Below, one piece after another: positions 1 to 4,845 of a stretch of 5,215 bases of DNA; the stretch's first letter is position 1, and every line of letters starts with the position of its first letter. The notes under the pieces are model-generated. The model saw only the letters and a program-made list of their open reading frames with translations, did not search any database and was not told the origin of the DNA. The stretch covers positions 1 through 5,215 of the forward strand of contig JAEXEM010000419.1 of the NCBI GenBank assembly GCA_023401045.1, in the 5' to 3' direction. This DNA comes from Actinomycetes bacterium (lineage in GTDB: Bacteria > Actinomycetota > Actinomycetes > Actinomycetales > Cellulomonadaceae). The position numbers and the translations under genes are program-made.

Positions 1-53
1 GCCGCGAGGTCGGCGGGCCGGAGGTCGTCGGGCAGTGCGCCCCCGTGCTCTGA
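1..53 (+). CDS. 3' end of an unidentified plus-strand gene (partial)
   Basis: From base 3 the plus strand reads REVGGPEVVGQCAPVL and stops at TGA (51-53). All 16 sense codons end in G or C, about half have A or T at the second position, and G dominates the first position. This is the three-position pattern of real coding DNA in a GC-rich actinobacterium. The gene enters from the left edge, so its start and nearly all of its length are outside the window, and I cannot identify a family from 16 residues. It would converge on the minus-strand LiaF-like gene, with about 79 bases between the stops. The antisense frame is also open but has no start codon nearby, so I prefer the plus-strand reading. 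The call rests on composition alone. Confidence 0.45.
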   Translation, partial: REVGGPEVVGQCAPVL

Positions 54-132
54 CCCGCTGACCGGTAGGCCCGGCCCCCTCAGCCACGACGCGCGGCGGC
101 CCCTCCCCCGCTCGACCGGCGGCGCGCCGGGT

Positions 133-834
133 TCAGGACGCGGCGCCGGCGACCGGCTTCGGCTGCTTGCCGTGACGCACCTCGGCACCGCCCATGACGG
201 TGACGAGACGCACCTCGAGGACGGGGCCGGGCACCGCGGGCACCTCGGTCTTGTCCTCCCAGCCGCCGAGCACCGGCAGACCGGTGACACGGACGTGCCA
301 CGTGCGCGGCACCTTGATGTCGACGCCGCCCCAGAACGCGAAGACCTCGATGCGGGCACGGTCCTCGATGTCCGCGTCGCGCAGGTCGAGCTCGACGCCG
401 CCCATGATCGCGGTGAGGCTCGCGGACCGGAACCGCGGGGACCGCGACCGCCGCTCCGAGCCCCACCAGAACGCGAACGCGGTGATGCGGTCCTGGTCCT
501 CGCTGCGGGCACCGGCGCCGAACGTGATGCCGAGGCCCGCGAGGATGACGGCGAGCGGCCACAGGTACTCCCACACGCTCACGCGCACGACGTCGAGGCG
601 GTCGAGCAGGAGGACGACACCGACGGCCGTGATGACCGCCGGCCCGAACCACGCGCGCGGCACGAGGGCCAGGGAGACGACGCCGACCAGGACGATCGCG
701 AGCGGCCACAGGGTGCTCAGCAACGTGCCGAGGTCGATCTCGACGAGACCGGTGCGGTCGAGCAGGAGCACGACGCCCACAAGCACGACGAGCACGCCGA
801 CGGCCACCTGGCCCACCCTGGTCCGACTGTCCAT
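133..834 (-). CDS. LiaF/YvqF-like membrane protein, 4 TM segments plus C-terminal beta-rich domain
   Basis: A 233-residue protein. Four hydrophobic segments are visible at about residues 8-25, 41-58, 62-78 and 90-107. They form two related halves: VVLLLDRTGL followed by LWPLAIVLVG, and VVLLLDRLDV followed by LWPLAVILAG. The rest is a soluble domain with a repeated glycine-pair pattern (IMGGVELDL, FWGGVDIKV, VLGGWEDKT, VMGGAEVRH), characteristic of the C-terminal domain of LiaF/YvqF 'cell wall-active antibiotics response' proteins. In Firmicutes LiaF inhibits the LiaSR two-component system. Actinobacterial relatives often stand alone, and no kinase or regulator lies next to this gene, so a role in envelope-stress signalling is inference. 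I chose ATG at 834 over the upstream ATG at 885. The extra 17 residues are Arg/Pro/Ala-rich, whereas 834 sits 7 nt after a TANNNT hexamer and starts just before the first TM segment. There is no Shine-Dalgarno. Confidence 0.85.
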   Translation of the reverse strand: MDSRTRVGQVAVGVLVVLVGVVLLLDRTGLVEIDLGTLLSTLWPLAIVLVGVVSLALVPRAWFGPAVITAVGVVLLLDRLDVVRVSVWEYLWPLAVILAGLGITFGAGARSEDQDRITAFAFWWGSERRSRSPRFRSASLTAIMGGVELDLRDADIEDRARIEVFAFWGGVDIKVPRTWHVRVTGLPVLGGWEDKTEVPAVPGPVLEVRLVTVMGGAEVRHGKQPKPVAGAAS

Positions 835-841
835 GCAGGTC

Positions 842-847
842 ACGCTA
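842..847 (-). promoter_or_regulatory. Candidate -10 element (TAGCGT) of the LiaF-like gene, leaderless layout
   Basis: On the minus strand TAGCGT (consensus TANNNT) is followed by 7 nt (GACCTGC) and then ATG. Transcription would start at or within a base or two of the A of ATG. There is no purine-rich ribosome-binding site in front of the ATG. No good -35 is visible at 16-19 nt spacing, where the sequence lies in a GC-rich hairpin. The hexamer is also inside the 8-bp palindrome CGCTAGCG (843-850). Confidence 0.5.
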
Positions 848-850
848 GCG

Positions 851-889
851 GTCGGTGGGGCGCCCCGTCCCGGGCGGCGCGCCACCGAC
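851..889 (-). terminator. Strong hairpin between the Cys-rich gene and the LiaF-like gene
   Basis: The arms GTCGGTGG (851-858) and CCACCGAC (882-889) pair over 8 bp. After one mismatch (859/881), 860-864 pair with 876-880 for 5 bp, leaving an 11-nt loop. It starts 17 nt past the stop codon of the Cys-rich gene. No U-run follows, which is common for actinobacterial hairpin terminators. It could end the upstream transcript, or act as a structural element next to the LiaF-like promoter, since its end is 3 nt from the -10 hexamer. Confidence 0.45.
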
Positions 890-906
890 GCCCTCGCGCC
901 GTGATC

Positions 907-1098
907 TCACGGGGCTGCGGTGGCCACCGGGTGCTCGGGGCACGCGGCGGTCGGCGCGCACACCTCGCACGGCTCGCACCCCTCGGTGCCGTCGACCTTG
1001 TCGAACCAGGCGAGCTGCTTGCCCGCGGGGCAGTCGTCATCCTCGTGGTACACGTGCGCCGCGGTGCTGCGGGCGGAGTGGTAGGGACGCACACGCAT
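907..1098 (-). CDS. Small Cys-rich protein of unknown function (63 aa)
   Basis: A 63-residue protein starting at ATG 1096-1098. The start is fixed by a near-perfect Shine-Dalgarno (AAGGAGG) with 5 nt between AGGAGG and ATG, the best ribosome-binding site in the window. The middle reads HVYHEDDDCPAGKQL, and the C-terminal part holds CEPCEVC and a final Cys in AACPEH, giving five Cys with nearby His. I recall similar small bacterial proteins with a [VY]-[YW]-H-x(4)-C-x-x-G core followed by a closely spaced Cys pair, but I cannot name a family or function. The Cys/His spacing would suit a small zinc knuckle or another metal/redox site; this is inference. There is no signal peptide or membrane segment, so it is probably cytoplasmic. 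It is a single gene with a hairpin after it and a structured leader before it. A regulatory or stress role is possible but unproven. Confidence 0.8.
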   Translation of the reverse strand: MRVRPYHSARSTAAHVYHEDDDCPAGKQLAWFDKVDGTEGCEPCEVCAPTAACPEHPVATAAP

Positions 1099-1102
1099 GT
1101 CG

Positions 1103-1109
1103 GCCTCCT
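1103..1109 (-). promoter_or_regulatory. Strong ribosome-binding site of the Cys-rich protein gene
   Basis: The plus-strand cctcctt gives AAGGAGG on the minus strand, nearly full complementarity to the 3' end of 16S rRNA at ideal spacing from ATG 1098. It contrasts with the other genes here, three of which have no Shine-Dalgarno. Confidence 0.8.
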
Positions 1110-1113
1110 TGCC

Positions 1114-1154
1114 GATGACGTCCGGCCCCGGACGGGGCTCGTCATCGCAGGCTA
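1114..1154 (-). promoter_or_regulatory. Candidate -10 and structured 5' leader of the Cys-rich protein gene
   Basis: A TANNNT hexamer (TAGCCT, minus strand, 1149-1154) would start transcription near 1141-1143. That is the beginning of an inverted repeat: GATGAC (minus strand, 1141-1146) pairs with GTCATC (minus strand, 1114-1119), and an inner GCCCC/GGGGC stem (1125-1129 with 1134-1138) has a 4-nt loop. The hairpin ends a few bases before the Shine-Dalgarno. No convincing -35 is seen. The structure could influence translation or mRNA stability, or the inverted repeat could be an operator. Confidence 0.3.
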
Positions 1155-1256
1155 GGGGCGGCGTGAGGACGCCACGAGGGACCGAGGTCCGTGGTGCGCC
1201 GGCGGTCCTCCCTCACCGGCTCCCGGCCGCCCGGCACCGTCACCCCGGGACGACGA

Positions 1257-1284
1257 CAGCCCCCCGTCCGGAGACGAGGGGCTG
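1257..1284 (-). terminator. Hairpin terminator downstream of tRNA-Thr
   Basis: The 7-bp stem CAGCCCC (1257-1263) / GGGGCTG (1278-1284) continues after one C-A mismatch (1264/1277; T-G in the minus-strand RNA) into CGTC (1265-1268) / GACG (1273-1276) around a 4-base loop. It begins 8 nt after the 3' end of the tRNA and is followed by T- and C-containing sequence without a true U-run, which is typical for this GC content. It is the obvious site to end the tRNA transcript. The symmetry would also allow it to work on the plus strand. Confidence 0.65.
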
Positions 1285-1292
1285 CGATCCTG

Positions 1293-1365
1293 AGCCGCCT
1301 AAGGGAATCGAACCCTTGACCTTCTCATTACGAGTGAGACGCTCTGCCGACTGAGCTAAGGCGGC
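1293..1365 (-). tRNA. tRNA-Thr, anticodon CGT
   Basis: The minus strand folds into a complete 73-nt cloverleaf. The 7-bp acceptor stem GCCGCCT/AGGCGGC is perfect. The D arm is GCTC...GAGC with an 8-nt loop AGTCGGCA. The anticodon stem TCTCA/TGAGA encloses the loop CTCGTAA, so the anticodon is CGT, which reads threonine codon ACG. The T arm AAGGG-TTCGATT-CCCTT has the conserved TTCGA. The variable loop is 5 nt. The G1-C72 and C2-G71 pairs and the G35-U36 anticodon bases agree with known threonine identity elements. The discriminator base is U, and CCA is not encoded, so it must be added after transcription. Its own promoter and terminator flank it, and it lies downstream of the hydrolase gene. 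Confidence 0.97.
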
Positions 1366-1402
1366 GTCGTTGGACCGGCACGGCCGATCAACGAGCGCGC
1401 CC

Positions 1403-1432
1403 ACTGTACCCGGCGGGTGCCCGCAGCACCAA
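1403..1432 (-). promoter_or_regulatory. Candidate promoter of tRNA-Thr
   Basis: On the minus strand, TTGGTG (1427-1432) and TACAGT (1403-1408) are separated by 18 nt. The -10 is a good TANNNT match; the -35 matches three of six consensus bases. The predicted start is near 1396, giving a leader of about 30 nt before the mature tRNA 5' end at 1365. The promoter starts only 2 nt after the stop codon of the hydrolase gene, so readthrough from that gene may also contribute. Confidence 0.55.
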
Positions 1433-1434
1433 AG

Positions 1435-2952
1435 TCAGCAGCGGGTGCCGTCGGCGGGCGCCTCCCCGGTGAGCAGGTAGGCGTCGACGGCGTCCGTGAC
1501 GCAGCCGTTGGAGCGCCCGTACGCGGTGTGCCCCTCACCCTCGTAGGTGAGCAGGACGCCGGACGACAGCAGGTCCGCGAGGCTCTCGGACCAGGCGTAC
1601 GGGGTCGCGGGGTCGTTCGTCGTGCCGATGACGAGGATCGGCGCGGCACCCTCCGCGGCGTAGGAGTCGAGCGACCCGACGGCCGGCACCGGCCACTGCG
1701 AGCACGACGCACCGCCGTACGCGAAGAACTCCCCGACGGTCGGTGCGACCGCCTCGATCTGCGCGGCGTCGGCGCGCATGTCGTCCGGGTCGGCGGACGG
1801 GCGGTCCGAGAGGCACATGATGGCGGCGAACGCCTCGTTCTGGTTCGACGAGTACGTGCCGTCCGGCTCGCGCCCGTAGTAGCTGTCGGCGAGCTGGAGG
1901 AGCACGGTCCCGTCGCGCTGGGTGATCGCGTCGCGCAGCGCACGGGTGAGCAACGGCCAGCTCGCCTGCGTGTACAGCGGGGCCGCGACACCGCTGAACG
2001 CCAGGGACACCGTCACCTCGCGCCCGTCCGCCGAGGGCAGGGGGTTCGCCCGGATGCGGTCGAACAGCTGGGCGACCTGCGCCATACCGGCGTCGACGTC
2101 ACCGGTGAGCGGGCACGAGGCCCCGGCCTGGCAGTCGGCGACGTAGGCACGCAGCGCACCCTCGAAGCCGGCGGCCTGCCCCGCTGCGACCTGCCCGGAG
2201 TCGAGCGTCGGGTCGACGGCGCCGTCGAGGACGAGCCGGCCCACCCGCTCGGGGAAGAGCGCGGCGTACGTCGCGCCGAGCTCGGTGCCGTAGGAGTAGC
2301 CGAGGTACGTGAGGGCGTCGTCGCCGAGCGCGGCGCGCAGCACGTCCATGTCGCGGGCGGCGCTCGCCGTGTCGACGTGCGCGAGGAGGTCACCGGTGCG
2401 CTCGAGGCACGCCTCGCCGAGCTCACCGTTGCGCTCCGCGGCCTGCGCGATGCCCTCGTCGGTCGACCAGTCCGGCACCCAGGCGGTCAGCGCGTCGAGC
2501 TCGGGGCCGTCGAGGCACGTGACGGGCGTCGAGTGCTGGACGCCCCGCGGGTCGAAGGCGACGAGGTCGTACGCGTCGAGGACGTCCCCGGAGACGACCT
2601 GGCGGAAGTAGCCCATCGAGTCGATCGCGGAGTGACCCGGGCCGCCGGGGTTGACGAGCAGCGAGCCGACGGGGTCGCCGTCACGGGCCGGCACGCGGCG
2701 CAGCGCGATCGTCACGGTGTCGCCCGCCGGCTCGGCCCAGTCGAGGGGCACGGTCGCCTCGGCGCACTGCTCGTCGCCGCACGTCGTCCACTCGAGCACC
2801 TGGTCGTAGTACCGGGCGAGCTCCGGCTCGGCGGTCGAGGATGCCTGCGCGGTCGGGGCGGTGGCCTGGTGCTTGGGGGCGACGCAGCCGGTGAGCCCGA
2901 GCGTGAGGAGGACCGGGACCGCCCACCGGCGCAGGGTCTGTCGCGTCGGCAT
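1435..2952 (-). CDS. Secreted alpha/beta-hydrolase lipoprotein, TAP/tripeptidyl aminopeptidase family
   Basis: A 505-residue protein. It has a lipoprotein signal: TLRR, a hydrophobic stretch at about 11-20, and a lipobox LTGC at 20-23. It should therefore be lipid-anchored at Cys23 on the outer face of the membrane. The linker after it is rich in Thr, Ala and Ser. The alpha/beta-hydrolase core shows the oxyanion-hole motif NPGGPG (101-106), the nucleophile elbow GYSYG with Ser220, the acid Asp447 in GTTNDPATPY, and His475 in GEGHTAY. The C-terminal part, about 400-505, matches the TAP-like domain of Streptomyces tripeptidyl aminopeptidases and related proteases. Ten Cys remain in the mature part besides Cys23, enough for five disulfides, consistent with export. 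The likely role is release of N-terminal peptides or related hydrolysis outside the cell; the exact substrate is unknown. The ATG at 2952 is chosen because it begins the signal peptide and follows a -10-like hexamer by 6 nt. Only a poor GGTAG precedes it. Confidence 0.92.
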   Translation of the reverse strand: MPTRQTLRRWAVPVLLTLGLTGCVAPKHQATAPTAQASSTAEPELARYYDQVLEWTTCGDEQCAEATVPLDWAEPAGDTVTIALRRVPARDGDPVGSLLVNPGGPGHSAIDSMGYFRQVVSGDVLDAYDLVAFDPRGVQHSTPVTCLDGPELDALTAWVPDWSTDEGIAQAAERNGELGEACLERTGDLLAHVDTASAARDMDVLRAALGDDALTYLGYSYGTELGATYAALFPERVGRLVLDGAVDPTLDSGQVAAGQAAGFEGALRAYVADCQAGASCPLTGDVDAGMAQVAQLFDRIRANPLPSADGREVTVSLAFSGVAAPLYTQASWPLLTRALRDAITQRDGTVLLQLADSYYGREPDGTYSSNQNEAFAAIMCLSDRPSADPDDMRADAAQIEAVAPTVGEFFAYGGASCSQWPVPAVGSLDSYAAEGAAPILVIGTTNDPATPYAWSESLADLLSSGVLLTYEGEGHTAYGRSNGCVTDAVDAYLLTGEAPADGTRC

Positions 2953-2958
2953 GCGTCT

Positions 2959-2964
2959 ACCGTA
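2959..2964 (-). promoter_or_regulatory. Candidate -10 element (TACGGT) of the hydrolase gene, leaderless layout
   Basis: On the minus strand TACGGT is followed by AGACGC and then ATG, so transcription would begin at about the start codon. No strong Shine-Dalgarno exists and no good -35 is seen. The hexamer lies in the 53-nt gap after holB, so the hydrolase may have its own promoter in addition to any readthrough from tmk-holB. Confidence 0.45.
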
Positions 2965-2967
2965 GCC

Positions 2968-2983
2968 GCCGCTGCCGAGCGGC
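2968..2983 (-). terminator. Small hairpin between holB and the hydrolase gene
   Basis: GCCGCT (2968-2973) and AGCGGC (2978-2983) form a 6-bp stem with a 4-nt loop, about 22 nt after the holB stop codon. No U-run follows. It may attenuate or end the tmk-holB transcript just before the hydrolase promoter. The GC content makes chance hairpins of this size common. Confidence 0.25.
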
Positions 2984-3005
2984 CCGGACGGCGTCCGGCG
3001 CGACG

Positions 3006-4142
3006 TCACCCCTGCGGCCGCAGGGCGATCGCCATCGCCTCGACCGCGAGCAGCGGCGCGACGTTCCCGGCGAGGCGGGTGCGGGCCTGCGCGACGGCGT
3101 CCATCCGCCGCAGCGTCTGCTCCGGCGTCGTGCCGGCGGCCAGCCGGCGCACCGCATCCTCCTGCTCGACGTTGACGAGCTCGACCTCGGCGCCGAGCTG
3201 GACGACGAGCACGTCGCGGTAGAGGGAGAGCAGGTCGACCATCGCCCGGTCGAGCACGTCGCGCTGCGCGCGGGTGGCGCGTCGCTTCTGCTCCTCCTCG
3301 AGCTGGCGCACCTGCGCCCGCAGCGCCGGCGGCAGGGTCGCGGCGCCCTCGGCGCCGAGGCCACGGAGCAGCTCGTTGCGCTCGGCGGCGTCGCGCTCCT
3401 CGGTCGCAGCCTTCGCGTCGGCCTGGGCCGTCTCGACGAGCTCGGCGGCGGCGAGCACCGCGTCCCCGACACCCCGCACGCGGGTCGCCAGCGAGAGCAC
3501 CTGGGCGCGTCGTTCCCGCGCGGTCGCGTCCCGCGCGAGCCGGCGCGCGATGCCGATGTGGCTCTGCGCCGCACGTGCCGCGACCCGGGCGACCTGCGGG
3601 TCGGCACCGTCGCGCCGCACGAGCAGCTCGGCGACCGCGTCCACCGGGGGCACGCGCAACGCCACCGAGCGGCTGCGCGAGCGGATCGTCACGATGACGT
3701 CCTCGGGGCTCGGGGCGCACAGCAGCCAGACGGTCCGCTCGGGCGGCTCCTCGACGGCCTTGAGCAGGACGTTCGCGCTCTGGTCGTTGAGCCGGTCGGC
3801 GTCCTCGACGACGATGACCCGCCAGCGGCCCTGCGACGGGCTGCGCTGGGCGAGCTCGACGAGCGGGCGGGTGACGTCGACGCGGATGAAGACGCCCTCG
3901 GTCGCGACGAGCGTGACGTCCGGGTGCGCACCGGAGAGCACGGTCGAGCACTCGTGGCACGTGCCGCACCCGCCCCGCGCGCACTGCAGCGCCGCCGCGA
4001 AGGCCCGGGCCGCGTTCGAGCGCCCGGACCCGGGAGGGCCGGTGAGCAGCCACGCGTGCGTCATCGCCGACGGGTCGGTGACGGCCCGGCGCAGCACCTC
4101 GACGGCGGGCTCCTGCCCGACGAGCTCGTCCCAGACGCTCAC
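3006..4142 (-). CDS. holB: DNA polymerase III subunit delta' (clamp loader)
   Basis: A 378-residue protein that belongs to the clamp-loader complex placing the beta sliding clamp on DNA. The start is GTG at 4140-4142, giving MSVWDELVGQEPAV, the usual N-terminus of actinobacterial delta'. It overlaps the tmk stop as GTGA, a sign of translational coupling. An AAA+ fold is visible: a P-loop-like GPPGSGRS (35-42), a four-Cys zinc module (Cys54, 59, 62, 65), a Walker-B-like VIVVEDADRL (109-118), and the sensor-1/SRC region TIRSRSRS (152-159). The P-loop Lys is replaced by Arg41, which suits delta', a non-ATPase stator in the best-studied clamp loader. The usual SRC reads SRS here. The C-terminal part (about 240-378) is alpha-helical with a charged stretch (273-300), as expected for the collar. 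A 16-bp palindrome covers the last sense codons. Confidence 0.95.
   Translation of the reverse strand: MSVWDELVGQEPAVEVLRRAVTDPSAMTHAWLLTGPPGSGRSNAARAFAAALQCARGGCGTCHECSTVLSGAHPDVTLVATEGVFIRVDVTRPLVELAQRSPSQGRWRVIVVEDADRLNDQSANVLLKAVEEPPERTVWLLCAPSPEDVIVTIRSRSRSVALRVPPVDAVAELLVRRDGADPQVARVAARAAQSHIGIARRLARDATARERRAQVLSLATRVRGVGDAVLAAAELVETAQADAKAATEERDAAERNELLRGLGAEGAATLPPALRAQVRQLEEEQKRRATRAQRDVLDRAMVDLLSLYRDVLVVQLGAEVELVNVEQEDAVRRLAAGTTPEQTLRRMDAVAQARTRLAGNVAPLLAVEAMAIALRPQG
3010..3025. repeat. Perfect 16-bp palindrome at the 3' end of holB
   Basis: CCCTGCGGCCGCAGGG reads the same on both strands, includes a GCGGCCGC core, and covers the last codons of holB, ending 1 nt before its stop. 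In RNA it gives a 6-bp stem with the 4-nt loop GGCC. It could stabilise the end of the tmk-holB mRNA or be chance in GC-rich coding DNA. Confidence 0.5.
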
Positions 4143-4810
4143 GCCGCGCCGACCGCCCCGAGCAGCGGGGCGAGCCGCGCGCGCACGAGCGCGGCCACCT
4201 CCTCGGGGGGCAGGGACGCGTCGACGACGAGCCAGCGGCCGGGGTCGGCGGCGGCCCGCGCGAGGAAGGCCTCGCGCGTGGCCCGGTGGAACTCGTCCCC
4301 GGCGGACTCCAGCCGGTCCGGGTCCCCCGTGAGACGTGCGAGCCCGACGGCGGGGTCGAGGTCGAGCAGCACCGTGAGGTGCGGCAGCAGACCGCGCACC
4401 GCCCACAGCGAGAGCCGCTCGACCTCGTCCGCGCCGAGCCCGCGGCCGCTGCCCTGGTAGGCCACGGAGGAGTCGAGGTAGCGGTCGGTGAGGACGACCG
4501 CACCGCGCTCGAGCGCCGGCCGCACGAGGGAGGCGACGTGGTGCGCCCGGTCCGCGGCGTAGAGCAGCGCCTCGGTGCGCGGGTCGAGGTCCTCGCCGTG
4601 GAGGATCGCGCGCCGCAGCTCGAGGCCGAGCGGTGTGCCGCCGGGCTCGCGCGTGACGACGACCTCACGGCCGAGCGTCGCGAGGTGGTGGCCCAGCAGC
4701 GCGACCTGCGTCGACTTGCCCACGCCGTCACCGCCCTCGAAGGACACGAGGACGCCGGGCGTCACCTCGCCGTCGACGGTCGGTTCGACGGTCGGGTCGG
4801 GGAGCGTCAC
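4139..4810 (-). CDS. tmk: Thymidylate kinase (dTMP kinase)
   Basis: A 223-residue cytoplasmic enzyme that phosphorylates dTMP to dTDP with ATP, an essential step of dTTP synthesis. The P-loop is FEGGDGVGKST (24-34). TREPGGTP (53-60), the DRY motif (109-111) and the LID segment YQGSGRGL (118-125, with Arg123) follow in the normal order. The P-loop lacks the extra Arg of type I enzymes and the LID carries one, as in bacterial type II kinases. The GTG at 4810 is chosen because a TANNNT hexamer ends 6 nt before it and no Shine-Dalgarno exists. A GTG at 4765 would give a more typical N-terminus of 208 residues and remains possible. The extra 15 residues contain a short tandem repeat (PTVEPTVDG). 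The stop overlaps the holB start by 4 nt, and the gene lies 31 nt after the transporter stop. Confidence 0.96.
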   Translation of the reverse strand: MTLPDPTVEPTVDGEVTPGVLVSFEGGDGVGKSTQVALLGHHLATLGREVVVTREPGGTPLGLELRRAILHGEDLDPRTEALLYAADRAHHVASLVRPALERGAVVLTDRYLDSSVAYQGSGRGLGADEVERLSLWAVRGLLPHLTVLLDLDPAVGLARLTGDPDRLESAGDEFHRATREAFLARAAADPGRWLVVDASLPPEEVAALVRARLAPLLGAVGAA

Positions 4811-4816
4811 GCCGTC

Positions 4817-4845
4817 AGGGTAACGTCCGCGACCGACACGCTCAG
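4817..4845 (-). promoter_or_regulatory. Candidate tmk promoter, leaderless layout, overlapping the transporter stop codon
   Basis: On the minus strand CTGAGC (4840-4845) and TACCCT (4817-4822) are 17 nt apart. The -10 fits TANNNT; the -35 matches three of six consensus bases. The -10 is followed by GACGGC and then GTG, so transcription would start at the GTG. The -35 contains the TGA stop codon of the preceding transporter gene, so the promoter is fitted tightly into the 31-nt gap. Confidence 0.5.

Noticed and set aside
116..130. GC hairpin CCGGC-GGCGC-GCCGG between the convergent stops
   Set aside because: Only 5 bp with no U-run; it could be a weak bidirectional terminator, but such short stems are expected by chance at this GC content.
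172..1155. Plus-strand ORF of about 327 codons over the LiaF-like and Cys-rich genes
   Set aside because: It lies antisense to two well-supported minus-strand genes, is rich in His/Asp/Arg without any motif, and has no ribosome-binding site I can support.
1413..1424. GCGGG-TG-CCCGC inverted repeat between the -35 and -10 of the tRNA promoter
   Set aside because: Too short, with a 2-nt centre; it could be an operator, but there is nothing to support that beyond symmetry.
1417..3222. Long plus-strand ORF of about 600 codons over the hydrolase region
   Set aside because: It is antisense to a gene with a clear lipobox and complete catalytic triad. Its translation is Arg/Val/Gly-rich with no recognisable domain, an artefact of few stop codons in GC-rich DNA.
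3274..4332. Plus-strand ORF of about 350 codons antisense to holB and tmk
   Set aside because: The Ser/Arg/Ala-rich translation is a typical GC shadow, and the opposite strand has clear Tmk and HolB motifs.
2953..4731. Apparent N-terminal extension of the hydrolase reading frame through holB and into tmk
   Set aside because: The upstream part is a stop-free shadow frame of low complexity (Arg/Ala/Gly/Pro). The real start is the signal peptide at 2952.
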